Of a DNA stretch of 22,460 nt, positions 7,822-16,248 are shown piece after piece. The notes beneath the pieces were generated by a model that saw only the letters and a program-made list of their open reading frames with translations, had not been told where the DNA came from and searched no databases. How positions within the stretch are numbered: the stretch's first letter is position 1; each line of letters begins with the position of its first letter. This DNA comes from CAITNM01 sp021298215 (GTDB lineage: Bacteria > Pseudomonadota > Alphaproteobacteria > Paracaedibacterales > CAITNM01), in contig JBKCOJ010000004.1 of assembly GCA_046309815.1 (NCBI GenBank), positions 1 through 22,460 on the forward strand. The letters run 5' to 3'. The position numbers were made by a program, and so were the translations under genes.

Positions 7822-8610
7822 ATGCCCTATTCTTTCAAGTTACTGTTGATTGTTTTGTTATTCATCAGAATAGGTAACCTTGATGCCTGCTGTAGATGGT
7901 TTCAACGTGCTAATGAGGATGATGACTCAAGAAAATCCAGCAGCTTAGCAACGCGAGAATATTCTTTATCTACAGCGTCAACTAGTTCTGAGGGAAAAGA
8001 CCCACCAAGGCATGCTTCCGTTATTAAACAAAGAAATACATCGCATGTTTTTGATGTCTGTGATGAAATGTTTTCGCAAGAAGTGATAAATGTGCAAGAA
8101 CCCATCTTGCGTTCTCGGTATCAATTTAATACTGAATCTGCTCAATGTTTTATGTATTTGAAAGGCTTCTTCAATGACTTCTCGTATGAAGGGTTTTTAG
8201 AAAAAACAAAAGCTGTGCGCGCTTATGCCTTAAAATATTTAAACGATAGAGAGGATTTTTTTCCTACAGACTACACTGAAGATTCGAGAAAAAATTTGGT
8301 GTATGCGTTGCAGGTGTTACTACAAAAGCGTTATGCGTTGCTGAATTATTGTATGAACGTTGTACGTGATCAACCCACAACAACAAGTGAATTTTTTTTG
8401 GACTTTTCAACTAAAGATTCCATCACCAAAAAATTTCCTGAATGCTTAACAACTTTTATTGCACGCAACCCTGCCACACGAATGAGTGAATCTTTAAAAC
8501 AGCATCTTTTAAAATCGGGTACATGGCTAACGATTATGGGAGCGTTTGGATCGTATTCCGAAAGAAGCGGATGCATAGGATCTTTAAGAAGACTACTAGA
8601 ACGTCTTTAA
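7822..8610 (+). CDS. Secreted or lipid-anchored protein of unknown function
   Basis: The 262-residue protein has AGAGGA just upstream of its ATG. Residues 1-22 are a signal peptide ending LDACC; the Cys at 23 could be a lipoprotein attachment site although the lipobox is not ideal. Residues 30-75 are Ser-rich and low complexity. The remainder is predicted mainly helical. LLQKRYALLN (166-175) and SGTWLTIMGAFG (232-243) are conserved in the broken paralog at 9378-10095 (LLQCRFSLLN, IGTWAEILHAFG). No known family is recognised. It is the intact member of the pair and has leader copy 3 upstream, so it is the most likely to be functional in this cluster. Confidence 0.8.
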   Translation: MPYSFKLLLIVLLFIRIGNLDACCRWFQRANEDDDSRKSSSLATREYSLSTASTSSEGKDPPRHASVIKQRNTSHVFDVCDEMFSQEVINVQEPILRSRYQFNTESAQCFMYLKGFFNDFSYEGFLEKTKAVRAYALKYLNDREDFFPTDYTEDSRKNLVYALQVLLQKRYALLNYCMNVVRDQPTTTSEFFLDFSTKDSITKKFPECLTTFIARNPATRMSESLKQHLLKSGTWLTIMGAFGSYSERSGCIGSLRRLLERL

Positions 8611-8633
8611 CGGAAGTTTTTTACATAACAGAA

Positions 8634-9233
8634 TCAAATTTCTTCTACATGAGGCTCTAGGAGATCTTGGATATCAGAAAAGTTTAGTTGTTTTGCTTTA
8701 GTATACGCATGGCTAATACCGTTTTTATCCGGTCGCAACTTTCCAGGGGGGAATACAACTAATGAGGCCACCATATCAAAACGACGATATACCGTTGCGT
8801 TCCATAGAGCTTCATTGAGGCTCCATTGATCTGGACGAATTAAATCTTGTGAAAGATTAATTAAGTACTTAAACAATAGCTGATTATTATCGATTACAGC
8901 TTTAGAAAGAACATTAGCAAGGCAGCATGAAGAGGGAGATAATTGACCTTCACGGGGATTTAGCAAAAAATCCATGGTACATCGGAAATTTGAGAAAGCA
9001 GCAGTTGAGAATATTTTATCGACTTGGTACTGATTAAGGCGTCTGTATTTAAGATTATTTTTTAGTTCTTGTAAGGAATGCTCTTCGGCAGCAGTCATGG
9101 TGAGGTGAGGATCTATATGTAGAACTTCGAATGATTTTCGCTCAATAACAATACAATCATCAGATTCCATTGCTAGAATTTTTGACAATAGCAAAAATAA
9201 ATAAAGCGATTTTAAACAAGAAAAGTATTTCAT
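8634..9233 (-). CDS. Secreted ankyrin-like helical repeat protein
   Basis: The chosen start is the ATG at 9233 (MKYFSCLKSLYLFLLL), which opens with a signal peptide; a TTG 18 nt upstream is less likely. The 199-residue protein has four helix-pair segments beginning near residues 70, 104, 138 and 172, a regular 34-residue spacing. Each has a pattern like LxxAVxxNxxxLxxYLI. This resembles degenerate ankyrin repeats, which bind proteins and are common in exported proteins of host-associated bacteria. The canonical TPLH motif is absent, so the assignment is tentative. It runs against the plus-strand genes on both sides and sits between two paralogs. Confidence 0.7.
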   Translation of the reverse strand: MKYFSCLKSLYLFLLLSKILAMESDDCIVIERKSFEVLHIDPHLTMTAAEEHSLQELKNNLKYRRLNQYQVDKIFSTAAFSNFRCTMDFLLNPREGQLSPSSCCLANVLSKAVIDNNQLLFKYLINLSQDLIRPDQWSLNEALWNATVYRRFDMVASLVVFPPGKLRPDKNGISHAYTKAKQLNFSDIQDLLEPHVEEI

Positions 9234-9377
9234 AAAAACATATTCTTGCAATAATATATTTTATTATTTCACCAACACTATTAATCCCTGGTTAAATTTG
9301 CGTACAAAAATACGATTTTTACATCTTTATTAAGAAAAATGATTTAATATTACATAAGATAGTGAGTATATATTTTT

Positions 9378-10095
9378 ATGAAACACTTAATAGTATTTTT
9401 AGCTTTTATTTCATTGGATTTTTCTTCTTTATTTTCTTGTTGCTGTAGCCGTGTTTCTGATTACGCAATCGGCGATACCACCGTTCCACCTCAAGAAAGT
9501 GCTAGCTCAAAAAAAACCATAGAGATGTGTTATTCTCGGGTTGTAAGTAGACTGAAAACTATTCCTGATCTTCAAACGAATTCATCATTTCTCTATGGAA
9601 TCAGCTGCATTTTTCATGCTTATAAAAGGAACTACCTACCATCGGCAGGTTGATAAAGCTATTGATGAAACGGCAGAATTTCGGATTGCCGTCGGAGCTA
9701 AATTAGAGGAATCCGAGATGCTTATCGAATATAAAAAAGCACCAAATAAGGAAGAAATTTTACGAGCTTTTCAAAATCTTTTGCAATGCAGATTTTCGCT
9801 TCTTAACCAAACGTTACAAATTTCATCAGGAGTAACTCCATATGGAGAATTTACACATTATTTTCCAAATGCTGATATGGTAAAAAATCATTTTGTTATA
9901 GGACTTATCGAGATTTTAGATGGGCAATTACCAAAAGAAAGAAAAATGTTACCACTCTTGAAAGAAGAATTTGAGAAGATAGGAACTTGGGCAGAAATTT
10001 TGCATGCATTTGGTGATCCTCGTGAGAATAACATCCATCATAAAGAAGATGGTGCCTCTAGTTGTTTACCAAGGTGGTTGCCTTTTAACTTTTAG
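9378..10095 (+). pseudogene. Frameshifted paralog of the 7822-8610 secreted protein
   Basis: The first frame (9378-9653) gives a signal peptide and SCCCSRVS, comparable to DACCRWF of the intact paralog, and then runs into unrelated sequence. The +1 frame, open from 9595 to 10095, encodes ESAAFFMLIKG, LLQCRFSLLN and IGTWAEILHAFG, matching ESAQCFMYLKG, LLQKRYALLN and SGTWLTIMGAFG. The shift therefore lies near 9588-9594, consistent with one inserted base. Without it the protein would be about 238 residues. No classic slippery site is seen, so decay is more likely than programmed frameshifting. Confidence 0.7.
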
Positions 10096-10130
10096 GATTT
10101 CTTGCGATACTTTTTCCAAAGCCAGTAGAG
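10092..10130 (-). pseudogene. Possible 3' remnant of a second dedA gene
   Basis: Read on the minus strand this stretch encodes YWLWKKYRKKS and a stop, against YWLWKRYLKKN and a stop at the end of the DedA gene at 11567. Fifteen bases (TACTGGCTTTGGAAA) are identical. It lies between two convergent genes and its stop overlaps the stop of the plus-strand pseudogene. It is short, so chance similarity is possible. Confidence 0.3.
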
Positions 10131-10153
10131 GCAACACAGCGATCAGTAACGAT

Positions 10154-11449
10154 TTATACCTTTACCAAGGCCATCATTTGAGAATTACTTTCTGTGAATT
10201 GATATTCTTCCTGCTGGCTTTCTCTCTGTTCTAGCCTCGTAAAGTGCTCAACCCCCCATAAAAATCCCAAACTAATTGGCAATGCAATAATCCAAACACC
10301 AAAAGAGCCAAAATAATCCACTAGATAAACTAGCCCAAGCGAAGTCACAACATAAACAATTGCGCGAGATATGGCATAAAGCATACTGCTATAGGTAAAT
10401 CGACAATGCACCGGAAAATAATTAAAAAATATGGCTATTGCTGGTGATGTCTCTAAAGAAAATAGGATTAATAATACTTGCATTGTTACCAAGCCATACA
10501 AATTCGTCAGCGGCAACAACGGCATAGCAAGAAAAACAGCACTCGATAAAATTGCCCGTGCCCATAATATTTTCAAAGGAGGTATTTTTTTAGAAAGAAA
10601 AATGATTGAAATTCCAACTACAGAACTAAAAAGAGTCACCAAGAAATTATGATTAATAACCTGCGCAGGTGTATAGTGCATAAAATTCTTCAGGCACTCT
10701 GCGCTATAGATAAAGATAAGGTAAAAACAAAGAGGCCAACCTGAATAGATAAAGAAGAAAGCTAGCGCTGTTTTCTTAGAAGTTTTTACATGTGGCTCTA
10801 TTTTAGCCTTCTTATTCGATTGAGCTTTTAAAAAAATTGGTGTTTCTCGTAATTTACGGCGCGCAATAGTTCCTGAGACTGCAATCATTGCTCCTAAAAG
10901 AAATACCGCCCGCCAATTTGCTTGACACATAAAAATCAAGCTTGCGGCTGCCAATGCCGCCAAACTTCCTAACTTACATAGTTCATATAACCACGATACA
11001 AATCTATAGGATGCTGGAGGCTTCAAAAGTTCAGAAAGATAGATTTCTGCGCCAATAACTTCCCCAGTTGCAGAAAAGCTTTGTAAAACACGACAAGTAA
11101 TCATCGCTATACTTGCAAATAATCCGATTTCGGCATAAGTGGGCAAAATACTCATAAAAAAACAACTCACCGCCATCATTGTGGTAGAAATAATAATCGC
11201 CGCTTTTCTACCCATGTAATCACCAATATAACCAAACAACAGTGCTCCAATTGGCCTGAAAACATATGTCGAGCAGAAGGCAAATGCAGAAAGAATGGCA
11301 GCTGTACGTTGATCCGTTTTAGGAAAAAATAAGTCATTCAGAACTACTGCCATATGTACATACAACATAAGGTCAAAATATTCTAAGAATGTACCAATTT
11401 GCAAAAGTCCTACTGCATTTTTTTGATCGCTATTTAAGCTAGATTTCAT
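10154..11449 (-). CDS. MFS transporter, metabolite:proton symporter (ProP-like) family
   Basis: The 431-residue polytopic inner-membrane protein has about twelve hydrophobic segments. Signature features are LEYFDLMLY at 22-30 in the first helix, the MFS loop motif GYIGDYMGRK at 73-82, and a GEVIGAEIYLSE segment near 125-136 that corresponds to the EGGG-YLSE region of the metabolite:H+ symporter family. These carriers import osmolytes or organic acids such as proline, betaine or dicarboxylates with protons; the substrate cannot be read here. The C-terminal tail is Glu/Gln-rich and cytoplasmic. It follows dedA on the same strand after a 117-nt gap, so a separate promoter is possible. Confidence 0.88.
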   Translation of the reverse strand: MKSSLNSDQKNAVGLLQIGTFLEYFDLMLYVHMAVVLNDLFFPKTDQRTAAILSAFAFCSTYVFRPIGALLFGYIGDYMGRKAAIIISTTMMAVSCFFMSILPTYAEIGLFASIAMITCRVLQSFSATGEVIGAEIYLSELLKPPASYRFVSWLYELCKLGSLAALAAASLIFMCQANWRAVFLLGAMIAVSGTIARRKLRETPIFLKAQSNKKAKIEPHVKTSKKTALAFFFIYSGWPLCFYLIFIYSAECLKNFMHYTPAQVINHNFLVTLFSSVVGISIIFLSKKIPPLKILWARAILSSAVFLAMPLLPLTNLYGLVTMQVLLILFSLETSPAIAIFFNYFPVHCRFTYSSMLYAISRAIVYVVTSLGLVYLVDYFGSFGVWIIALPISLGFLWGVEHFTRLEQRESQQEEYQFTESNSQMMALVKV

Positions 11450-11566
11450 GTTTATCTTAAATCAACATTATTCCGTAGCTATAAGCTGAAATTTCCTATT
11501 TGTCGAGATAGTTTGCGCCTTTAAGAAGTACTTTCACGAGGACAGTGAAAATTTTTTATTTTTCAC

Positions 11567-12133
11567 TTAATTTTTTTTGAGGTAACGTTTCCAAAGCCAG
11601 TAAATGCCAGCCAATGCAGCAATCACTGAAATCGCGATTAAGAAATAGTGCTCAGCTTTTTCAATATTTTTAAGAAGGGACTCCAGCACATCACCCATTG
11701 CGTAGCCACTGTAGCAGCTAATGGTTGTCCAGATAAAAGCAGAAAGAATATTCAAAGGAGCAAAACGTTTATGCTCAACATGAGCTGCGCCAATCACAAT
11801 AGGGCTAATAACACGAATGCCGTAAATAAAACGAAAGACAAGAATAAACCATTTATCAAAACGATGCAGAAGTTTGAAAGCGCGGTCGGCGCGCGGACGA
11901 AACTTAGGAAAGCGCTCAAAGAAACCTGGGCCATAACGCCTTCCAACTAGGAATAGTAACTGATCAACCACCACGGTTGTACAAAAGGTGATAGCCATGA
12001 CTTTGTAAAAATTTAGATAGCCTAGAGCAGAAAGCGCTGAAGCTGTAAGGATGACGGTTTCACCCTCAACAATCGCGCCTAAAAAAACAGCAATATAACC
12101 CCATTCATGAACAAACGATAAAAATGATTCCAT
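11567..12133 (-). CDS. DedA family membrane protein
   Basis: DedA/SNARE-associated (VTT domain) proteins are inner-membrane proteins implicated in lipid flipping and envelope homeostasis. The sequence shows the N-terminal GAIVEGETVILTAS, the VVVDQLLFLVGRRYG segment, FRFIYGIR near the middle and GAAHV before the last helices, all typical of the family. I start at the ATG at 12133 (MESFLSFVHEWGY), giving 188 residues, because DedA proteins normally begin there. An in-frame TTG at 12199 would add 22 residues without family support. The gene upstream on the same strand is the RAP-like secreted protein, 108 nt away. Confidence 0.9.
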   Translation of the reverse strand: MESFLSFVHEWGYIAVFLGAIVEGETVILTASALSALGYLNFYKVMAITFCTTVVVDQLLFLVGRRYGPGFFERFPKFRPRADRAFKLLHRFDKWFILVFRFIYGIRVISPIVIGAAHVEHKRFAPLNILSAFIWTTISCYSGYAMGDVLESLLKNIEKAEHYFLIAISVIAALAGIYWLWKRYLKKN

Positions 12134-12241
12134 GTGTTGTTTAACCTCGCTGAAATTTAATGATAGCAAATCTTGGCCTAAAAATCCATGCTTAAGCAAT
12201 TTTTAGCAATTGAAATCATACTTTTTTAAGGCCAAGTAAAT

Positions 12242-13729
12242 TTATCCATTGCAGGAAGCATATTCAGATGCGCCTATTCTAGGGGATGGAATAAACCAGA
12301 CTCGGTTATTTTTAAAATCTTTACCTCTCATAACACTTGAAACAATTCTAATTCGATTTTCATACTCTGCATCATCGCAAGCACCTGAAATTCTTAAAAC
12401 TTTTCCAAAATGTTGTAAAAGACTGGATTTCAAACGAGTTTCCCCATTGAGATCGCTTGTTATGTCAGCTCCGTGAAAATTTTGATTAAAGTGAAAATAG
12501 CCATCAGGTTCTATCCTGGTAACCTCACCTGTTTGAGTATTCGTAACGACAAGATCAAGCTCACTACACAAATTTGGATCGTACACGTTATCTTCCACTT
12601 TGTAATGAGCACTTGATAATTCTCTCTTTACTCGTATTTCAAAACCGGATGGTTTCGTTTTCTTTACAGGCTCACTGTTGATTACCTCCCTCAAATCTAA
12701 AATTACTTTTCTGTGCTTTCTTAATTCATCTGTTGGCATTTCTTGGGTAAGATCAAAGCAAGAATTTGCCGATGAACCTGTTTCAGGTTTGCAAATAAAA
12801 TCGAGAAGTAAACTTCGATACAAATTCTTTTTGTTGGGAATAGCATCTTTTATAAATCGTTTTCTTTGCTCATGATCAGCATAGGTAGCCAGCAGATCTG
12901 CAAGGGTTGTAGTTGCTGTATCAAGTGGAAAAACTAATGTTCTTGAATCAAATTGACTTTTAATATTTGAAAATGCTTTGCTACTCATCATGTTATAACC
13001 AATGATGATATTGGTTAGAATTTTTGCAATCTCTTTCTTCTTATAAAAACCTAAGCTTTTTTGAATTTTTTTTCCTTTATATTCAACAATTCTTCCTAAG
13101 TGCTCATGGAACTCAAAACCCAAAGAAGCATCTAAAGAGGAAAAAGAAGAAGTCGATGTTTCCTCGAGGTTTTCCTGCTCTGGACAAGTAGGATGAAAAG
13201 TACAAGCTCCAAACGTTTGTTGCTTTGGAAAATACTGAGACTGTGCCATCGCATAGAATAATCTTGTGTATCCTAAATCACCTAAACCGGGAGGCTCATG
13301 ATTGTAAGTCCATAGCTGATACTCAAGCGCATAAAAAAGATAGTGATTAGAAAATAAACACTCTGAAAGAGAAATAGTGCACTCAATAATGAGAGGCAAA
13401 TCACTTTGATTAAAAGATTCAGCGACTAAATTACTATACATCCAAGAAGATATTTTTCTTAGTTTTGCTTTAGAGTTTTTTCCTAAAGGAAGAATGTAAC
13501 CTGTTTGCTCTCTATATGTATCGATTGCTGCCTTAAATTTGTTTATTGAAGCAAGCTGATCCCTTACTGACATTGGTTCAATAGTTTCTGTTAGCCAAGA
13601 CGGGTTGTTACGTTTTATTAATTCATCTGTATCATTAGCATGAGGAATTGCAGCGCTTGCAAATACATACATGGGATACATTCCCACAAGTAACAATAAT
13701 ATTTTTAATGATTTATAGATAAAATTCAT
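12242..13729 (-). CDS. Secreted protein with C-terminal RAP-like domain
   Basis: The 495-residue protein starts at an ATG with AGGA nine bases upstream. Residues 1-26 are a signal peptide. The middle (30-340) is mostly helical and unrecognised. At the C-terminus, residues about 362-448 read FEIRVKREL, then SELDLVV (D392), RIEPDGYFHF (E407, D409, H413), TRLKSSLLQHFG and KVLRI. This order matches the RAP domain: a helix, DLVV, IExDGxxHF, a K-R/S-LL helix, G and VLxI. RAP domains belong to the restriction-endonuclease-like fold and occur mainly in organellar RNA-binding proteins and some bacteria. The domain match is by eye. Export together with such a domain suggests action outside the bacterium, which is inference. 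Confidence 0.75.
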   Translation of the reverse strand: MNFIYKSLKILLLLVGMYPMYVFASAAIPHANDTDELIKRNNPSWLTETIEPMSVRDQLASINKFKAAIDTYREQTGYILPLGKNSKAKLRKISSWMYSNLVAESFNQSDLPLIIECTISLSECLFSNHYLFYALEYQLWTYNHEPPGLGDLGYTRLFYAMAQSQYFPKQQTFGACTFHPTCPEQENLEETSTSSFSSLDASLGFEFHEHLGRIVEYKGKKIQKSLGFYKKKEIAKILTNIIIGYNMMSSKAFSNIKSQFDSRTLVFPLDTATTTLADLLATYADHEQRKRFIKDAIPNKKNLYRSLLLDFICKPETGSSANSCFDLTQEMPTDELRKHRKVILDLREVINSEPVKKTKPSGFEIRVKRELSSAHYKVEDNVYDPNLCSELDLVVTNTQTGEVTRIEPDGYFHFNQNFHGADITSDLNGETRLKSSLLQHFGKVLRISGACDDAEYENRIRIVSSVMRGKDFKNNRVWFIPSPRIGASEYASCNG

Positions 13730-13852
13730 AGCAACATTCCTAGATCTCTTATGAGTTCTTTTGCATTACAACGATGAAACAATGCGTTCGAGAGTAGTGT
13801 TTTGTCAATAGCAGTCCAAAAATCTAAGCGCAGTATTTTTACGTGGGCTAGA

Positions 13853-15718
13853 TCAATAGGCAGAGAAAAAGCGTCTTATACTCACTCCTATGCCCAGTAA
13901 CACCACAAAAATACCAACCCAAAAGAGGTTAATAAGCGGTTTGTGGGTGAGTTCGATTTTTGCCCTTCCTTCTTCTTTAAAAACGGTGGCGTGAATATCA
14001 TCAAGACCTACACGTGTGATGGCGGTCTGATGCTTGGTGGTATGGCTGATATGAAAGTGTTGGATCTCTGGTTGCAACAATTTTTCACCTACTGAAATAG
14101 TGAAGATTTCTTTAGTGACATTTGGTGATTGCTGGATCCCGCGGTCAAGCCGTGGGACGTCATGCTTGATCGGATAAGATGCAAAAGCTGGGGGCAAGTG
14201 GTTGAGATCAACCTCAAGTTTGGTGGTAAAAATTTCAGCATGCGAGGCGCCTAAAATACAAAGCCCCACGCCTAAATGCGCTGCGACGAAGCCCTTGGAG
14301 AAGATATTTTTTGCATGATTGAGTGAGCTAGTAATTATCCAAAATGCGATAAATGTTGATGCGATAGCTAAAAAATGTAGGTGCGGTTGCATCGTAAAGC
14401 ACCATAAACTTGCGCACAACATAGCTGTAATAAAGCTCCACACATGTGCTTTCATGCGTGGCGCAAGGCCAGCGAAAGCAAGGCCGATGAGTAAAGCTGG
14501 GTTGATGTATTGATGAAAAAAATGTTCATCAATGGTGATGTGCATTTTAAAAAAAATTCGCGCCAAAACTGGCATAAGAATGAGGGCGCAGAGGATGATA
14601 ATGGCATATAAAAAACCAAAAGCCGTCAAGGTGCGGAAGGTATTCACTGGGCCCCGTCCCTCGACGGGGAGACTAGAGAAGTTATGATCTGGATTCTCAC
14701 GCCTCTTATGGAGGCTCAGAATGACGATCGATATAATGACTACAATAAGCGTGCATATACCGAGCCAAATGCCGTTAAGGGCATCAAAGGCAAAACTGTG
14801 CACTGATACAAGTACACCTGAGCGCACGAGCGTAAGACCTAGCATGACCATGGGAAATGCGGTAAGTAAGCAGGTGCGTAAGTGTTGTGGATTCTTTTTT
14901 GAAACATGGACAGCTGCTGCCAGAGCAAGCCAGGGAAAGAGCGAGACGGTTTCAACTGGATCCCAAAACCAGAAACCTCCCCAGCCGAGCTCACCGTAGG
15001 CCCAGCGCGACCCAAGCACAAGACCAAGCGTGAGCAAGAAAAAACATAGGCGTGTATAAAAGCGAATGTTGGGGTGGTCTGGTGTGAGGCAGGCTTTGAT
15101 CCACAGTAAAAAGCATAAGGTTTGGCCAGCATACAAAATAGGAGGATGGATCATCAGATAGGGATTTTGCAGCGCTGGGTTGAGATCTTGTCCTGATGCT
15201 ATTTTCACAGCAAGAACGCTAAAAGGATTTGCCGCAAGATACATGTAACCGCCGATGAGCAGCAAAGTGAATGAGGCCAAACGGATAGAATCTGCATGGC
15301 GCAAGCGTGTTGCCCACGCGGTGAGAAAGGTGAAAAAGAGCAGCATCGAGCCTTCGTGATTGCCCCAAAGGCCAGAGATTTTGTACAGCAGCGGCGTGTG
15401 TTGGTGGGAATTCAGCCAGACGTTGGCGATTTCAGTAGAGCTAGAGATATAGAAATAGAGAAGCGTTGCAAGGGCAAAGGCGCTGATGCAAAAAGGAAGG
15501 ATGAACTGGATCCCGCGATCAAGTCGCGGGACGTCGGAACGGCCTTCAGAAACTGGATCCCGGCCTTCGCCGAGACATCTACGTGGAAGTATTCCATGAC
15601 GCAGATCACGGGATTTAGTGACTAATATATTGCGCGCTAGAATGATAGCGAGCACGGCGAAAAGTGCGTCGATAAGATAGGTTAAAAGAAGGGTTGTGTT
15701 AGAATGAAACATGTTCAT
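13853..15718 (-). CDS. ccmF: Cytochrome c-type biogenesis protein CcmF, with palindromic-repeat insertions
   Basis: CcmF is the heme lyase core of System I cytochrome c maturation; it receives heme from holo-CcmE and attaches it to apocytochrome c on the periplasmic side. This 621-residue protein shows KISGLWGNHEGS (113-124), NPYLMIHPPILYAG (185-198), the WWD motif WAYGELGWGGFWFWDPVE (239-256), VRSGVLVSVHSFA (298-310) and the C-terminal NPLVN-like KPLINLFW (593-600). Candidate heme histidines H191, H271, H307 and H481 are present. Three stretches foreign to the family (about 36-71, 334-360 and 517-531) are encoded by palindromic repeats and lie in loops. The start overlaps the upstream gene by ATGA. 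It is probably functional because the core motifs are intact. Confidence 0.95.
   Translation of the reverse strand: MNMFHSNTTLLLTYLIDALFAVLAIILARNILVTKSRDLRHGILPRRCLGEGRDPVSEGRSDVPRLDRGIQFILPFCISAFALATLLYFYISSSTEIANVWLNSHQHTPLLYKISGLWGNHEGSMLLFFTFLTAWATRLRHADSIRLASFTLLLIGGYMYLAANPFSVLAVKIASGQDLNPALQNPYLMIHPPILYAGQTLCFLLWIKACLTPDHPNIRFYTRLCFFLLTLGLVLGSRWAYGELGWGGFWFWDPVETVSLFPWLALAAAVHVSKKNPQHLRTCLLTAFPMVMLGLTLVRSGVLVSVHSFAFDALNGIWLGICTLIVVIISIVILSLHKRRENPDHNFSSLPVEGRGPVNTFRTLTAFGFLYAIIILCALILMPVLARIFFKMHITIDEHFFHQYINPALLIGLAFAGLAPRMKAHVWSFITAMLCASLWCFTMQPHLHFLAIASTFIAFWIITSSLNHAKNIFSKGFVAAHLGVGLCILGASHAEIFTTKLEVDLNHLPPAFASYPIKHDVPRLDRGIQQSPNVTKEIFTISVGEKLLQPEIQHFHISHTTKHQTAITRVGLDDIHATVFKEEGRAKIELTHKPLINLFWVGIFVVLLGIGVSIRRFFSAY
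14131..14161 (-). repeat. Palindromic repeat in ccmF, residues about 520-529
   Basis: TCCCGCGG (14137-14144) and CCGTGGGA (14150-14157) pair around a TCAAG loop with one wobble. The element encodes DVPRLDRGIQ, the same decapeptide as the copy at 15506-15535, and matches it at 27 of 30 bases. Confidence 0.8.
14639..14725 (-). repeat. Palindromic repeat in ccmF, residues about 334-360
   Basis: This element contains two hairpins: CCCCGTC/GACGGGG (14652-14669), and a longer interrupted stem around GCCTC TTATG GAGGC with flanking ATTCT/AGAAT (about 14693-14722). It encodes a charged loop peptide (HKRRENPDHNFSS) lying between two membrane segments of CcmF, not found in ordinary family members as far as I know. 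Confidence 0.65.
15506..15613 (-). repeat. Palindromic repeat cluster in ccmF, residues about 36-71
   Basis: The stretch holds a perfect 8-bp palindrome, TCCCGCGA (15511-15518) with TCGCGGGA (15524-15531), followed by a second element beginning TGGATCCCGGCC at 15554. It encodes the basic loop SRDLRHGILPRRCLG...DVPRLDRGIQ between the first two membrane helices. It behaves like the coding-compatible palindromic elements of Rickettsiales and relatives. A related copy exists at 17012-17154. Confidence 0.8.
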
Positions 15719-16248
15719 TTTCTCTCATACCATTCCCATGAAGAAAAAGGATTATAGCGCCGTTTAAGCCCCATCAGTGCTATTTGATCACCAAGAATGA
15801 TATCATGAGCATCTATAATAGCCTGGCTAGCGTAAGACCAAGCTACGTATTTGACGTGCTCACCAACATTTGCATTTTGTGGCACTTTACTGCCATTTTC
15901 AGTCTTCAGGAAAAATGGCACATATTCGGGTAATTGGCGCACCCATTTGATTTGCAGAGAATGTGGTATACATCTGGGGTCTAAAGAATTTTTACTTAAA
16001 ACATCTTTAAGTATTCGAAGATCTTGATCTGTTAATTTGGATAAATGCAAAACAAGCTCTAATGTTTTATGTTTGTCCATAGAATCAAAATCTCTTAAAA
16101 GATTTTCTATTAGAGATATTGGTAATCTGCGACGTCTTTGATATTCTTCCTCGCGTATTTGCTGTGCTTCTTCAAAGTTTCTCCAATCTGTTCTTATAGG
16201 ATACAACGTTTGACTAAATAACAAGGCAACCAAGACATATTTTTTCAT
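15715..16248 (-). CDS. Small secreted protein of unknown function, coupled to ccmF
   Basis: The 177-residue protein has a hydrophobic N-terminus (MKKYVLVALLFSQTLYPIRT) that looks like a signal peptide. The mature part begins with a Glu/Arg-rich helical stretch (EEAQQIREEEYQRRRR) and ends Trp/Tyr-rich (SSWEWYERK). No family is recognised. Its stop codon overlaps the ccmF start as ATGA (15715-15718), so the two are probably translated from one mRNA. It does not resemble CcmE, CcmG or CcmH, and no CXXC or heme-binding motif is seen, so a cytochrome c role is not supported by sequence. Confidence 0.7.
   Translation of the reverse strand: MKKYVLVALLFSQTLYPIRTDWRNFEEAQQIREEEYQRRRRLPISLIENLLRDFDSMDKHKTLELVLHLSKLTDQDLRILKDVLSKNSLDPRCIPHSLQIKWVRQLPEYVPFFLKTENGSKVPQNANVGEHVKYVAWSYASQAIIDAHDIILGDQIALMGLKRRYNPFSSWEWYERK

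Noticed and set aside
11531..11555. Hairpin TTTCAC/GTGAAA followed by a T run as a terminator
   Set aside because: The T run follows on the plus strand, where no gene ends; the neighbouring genes are all on the minus strand.
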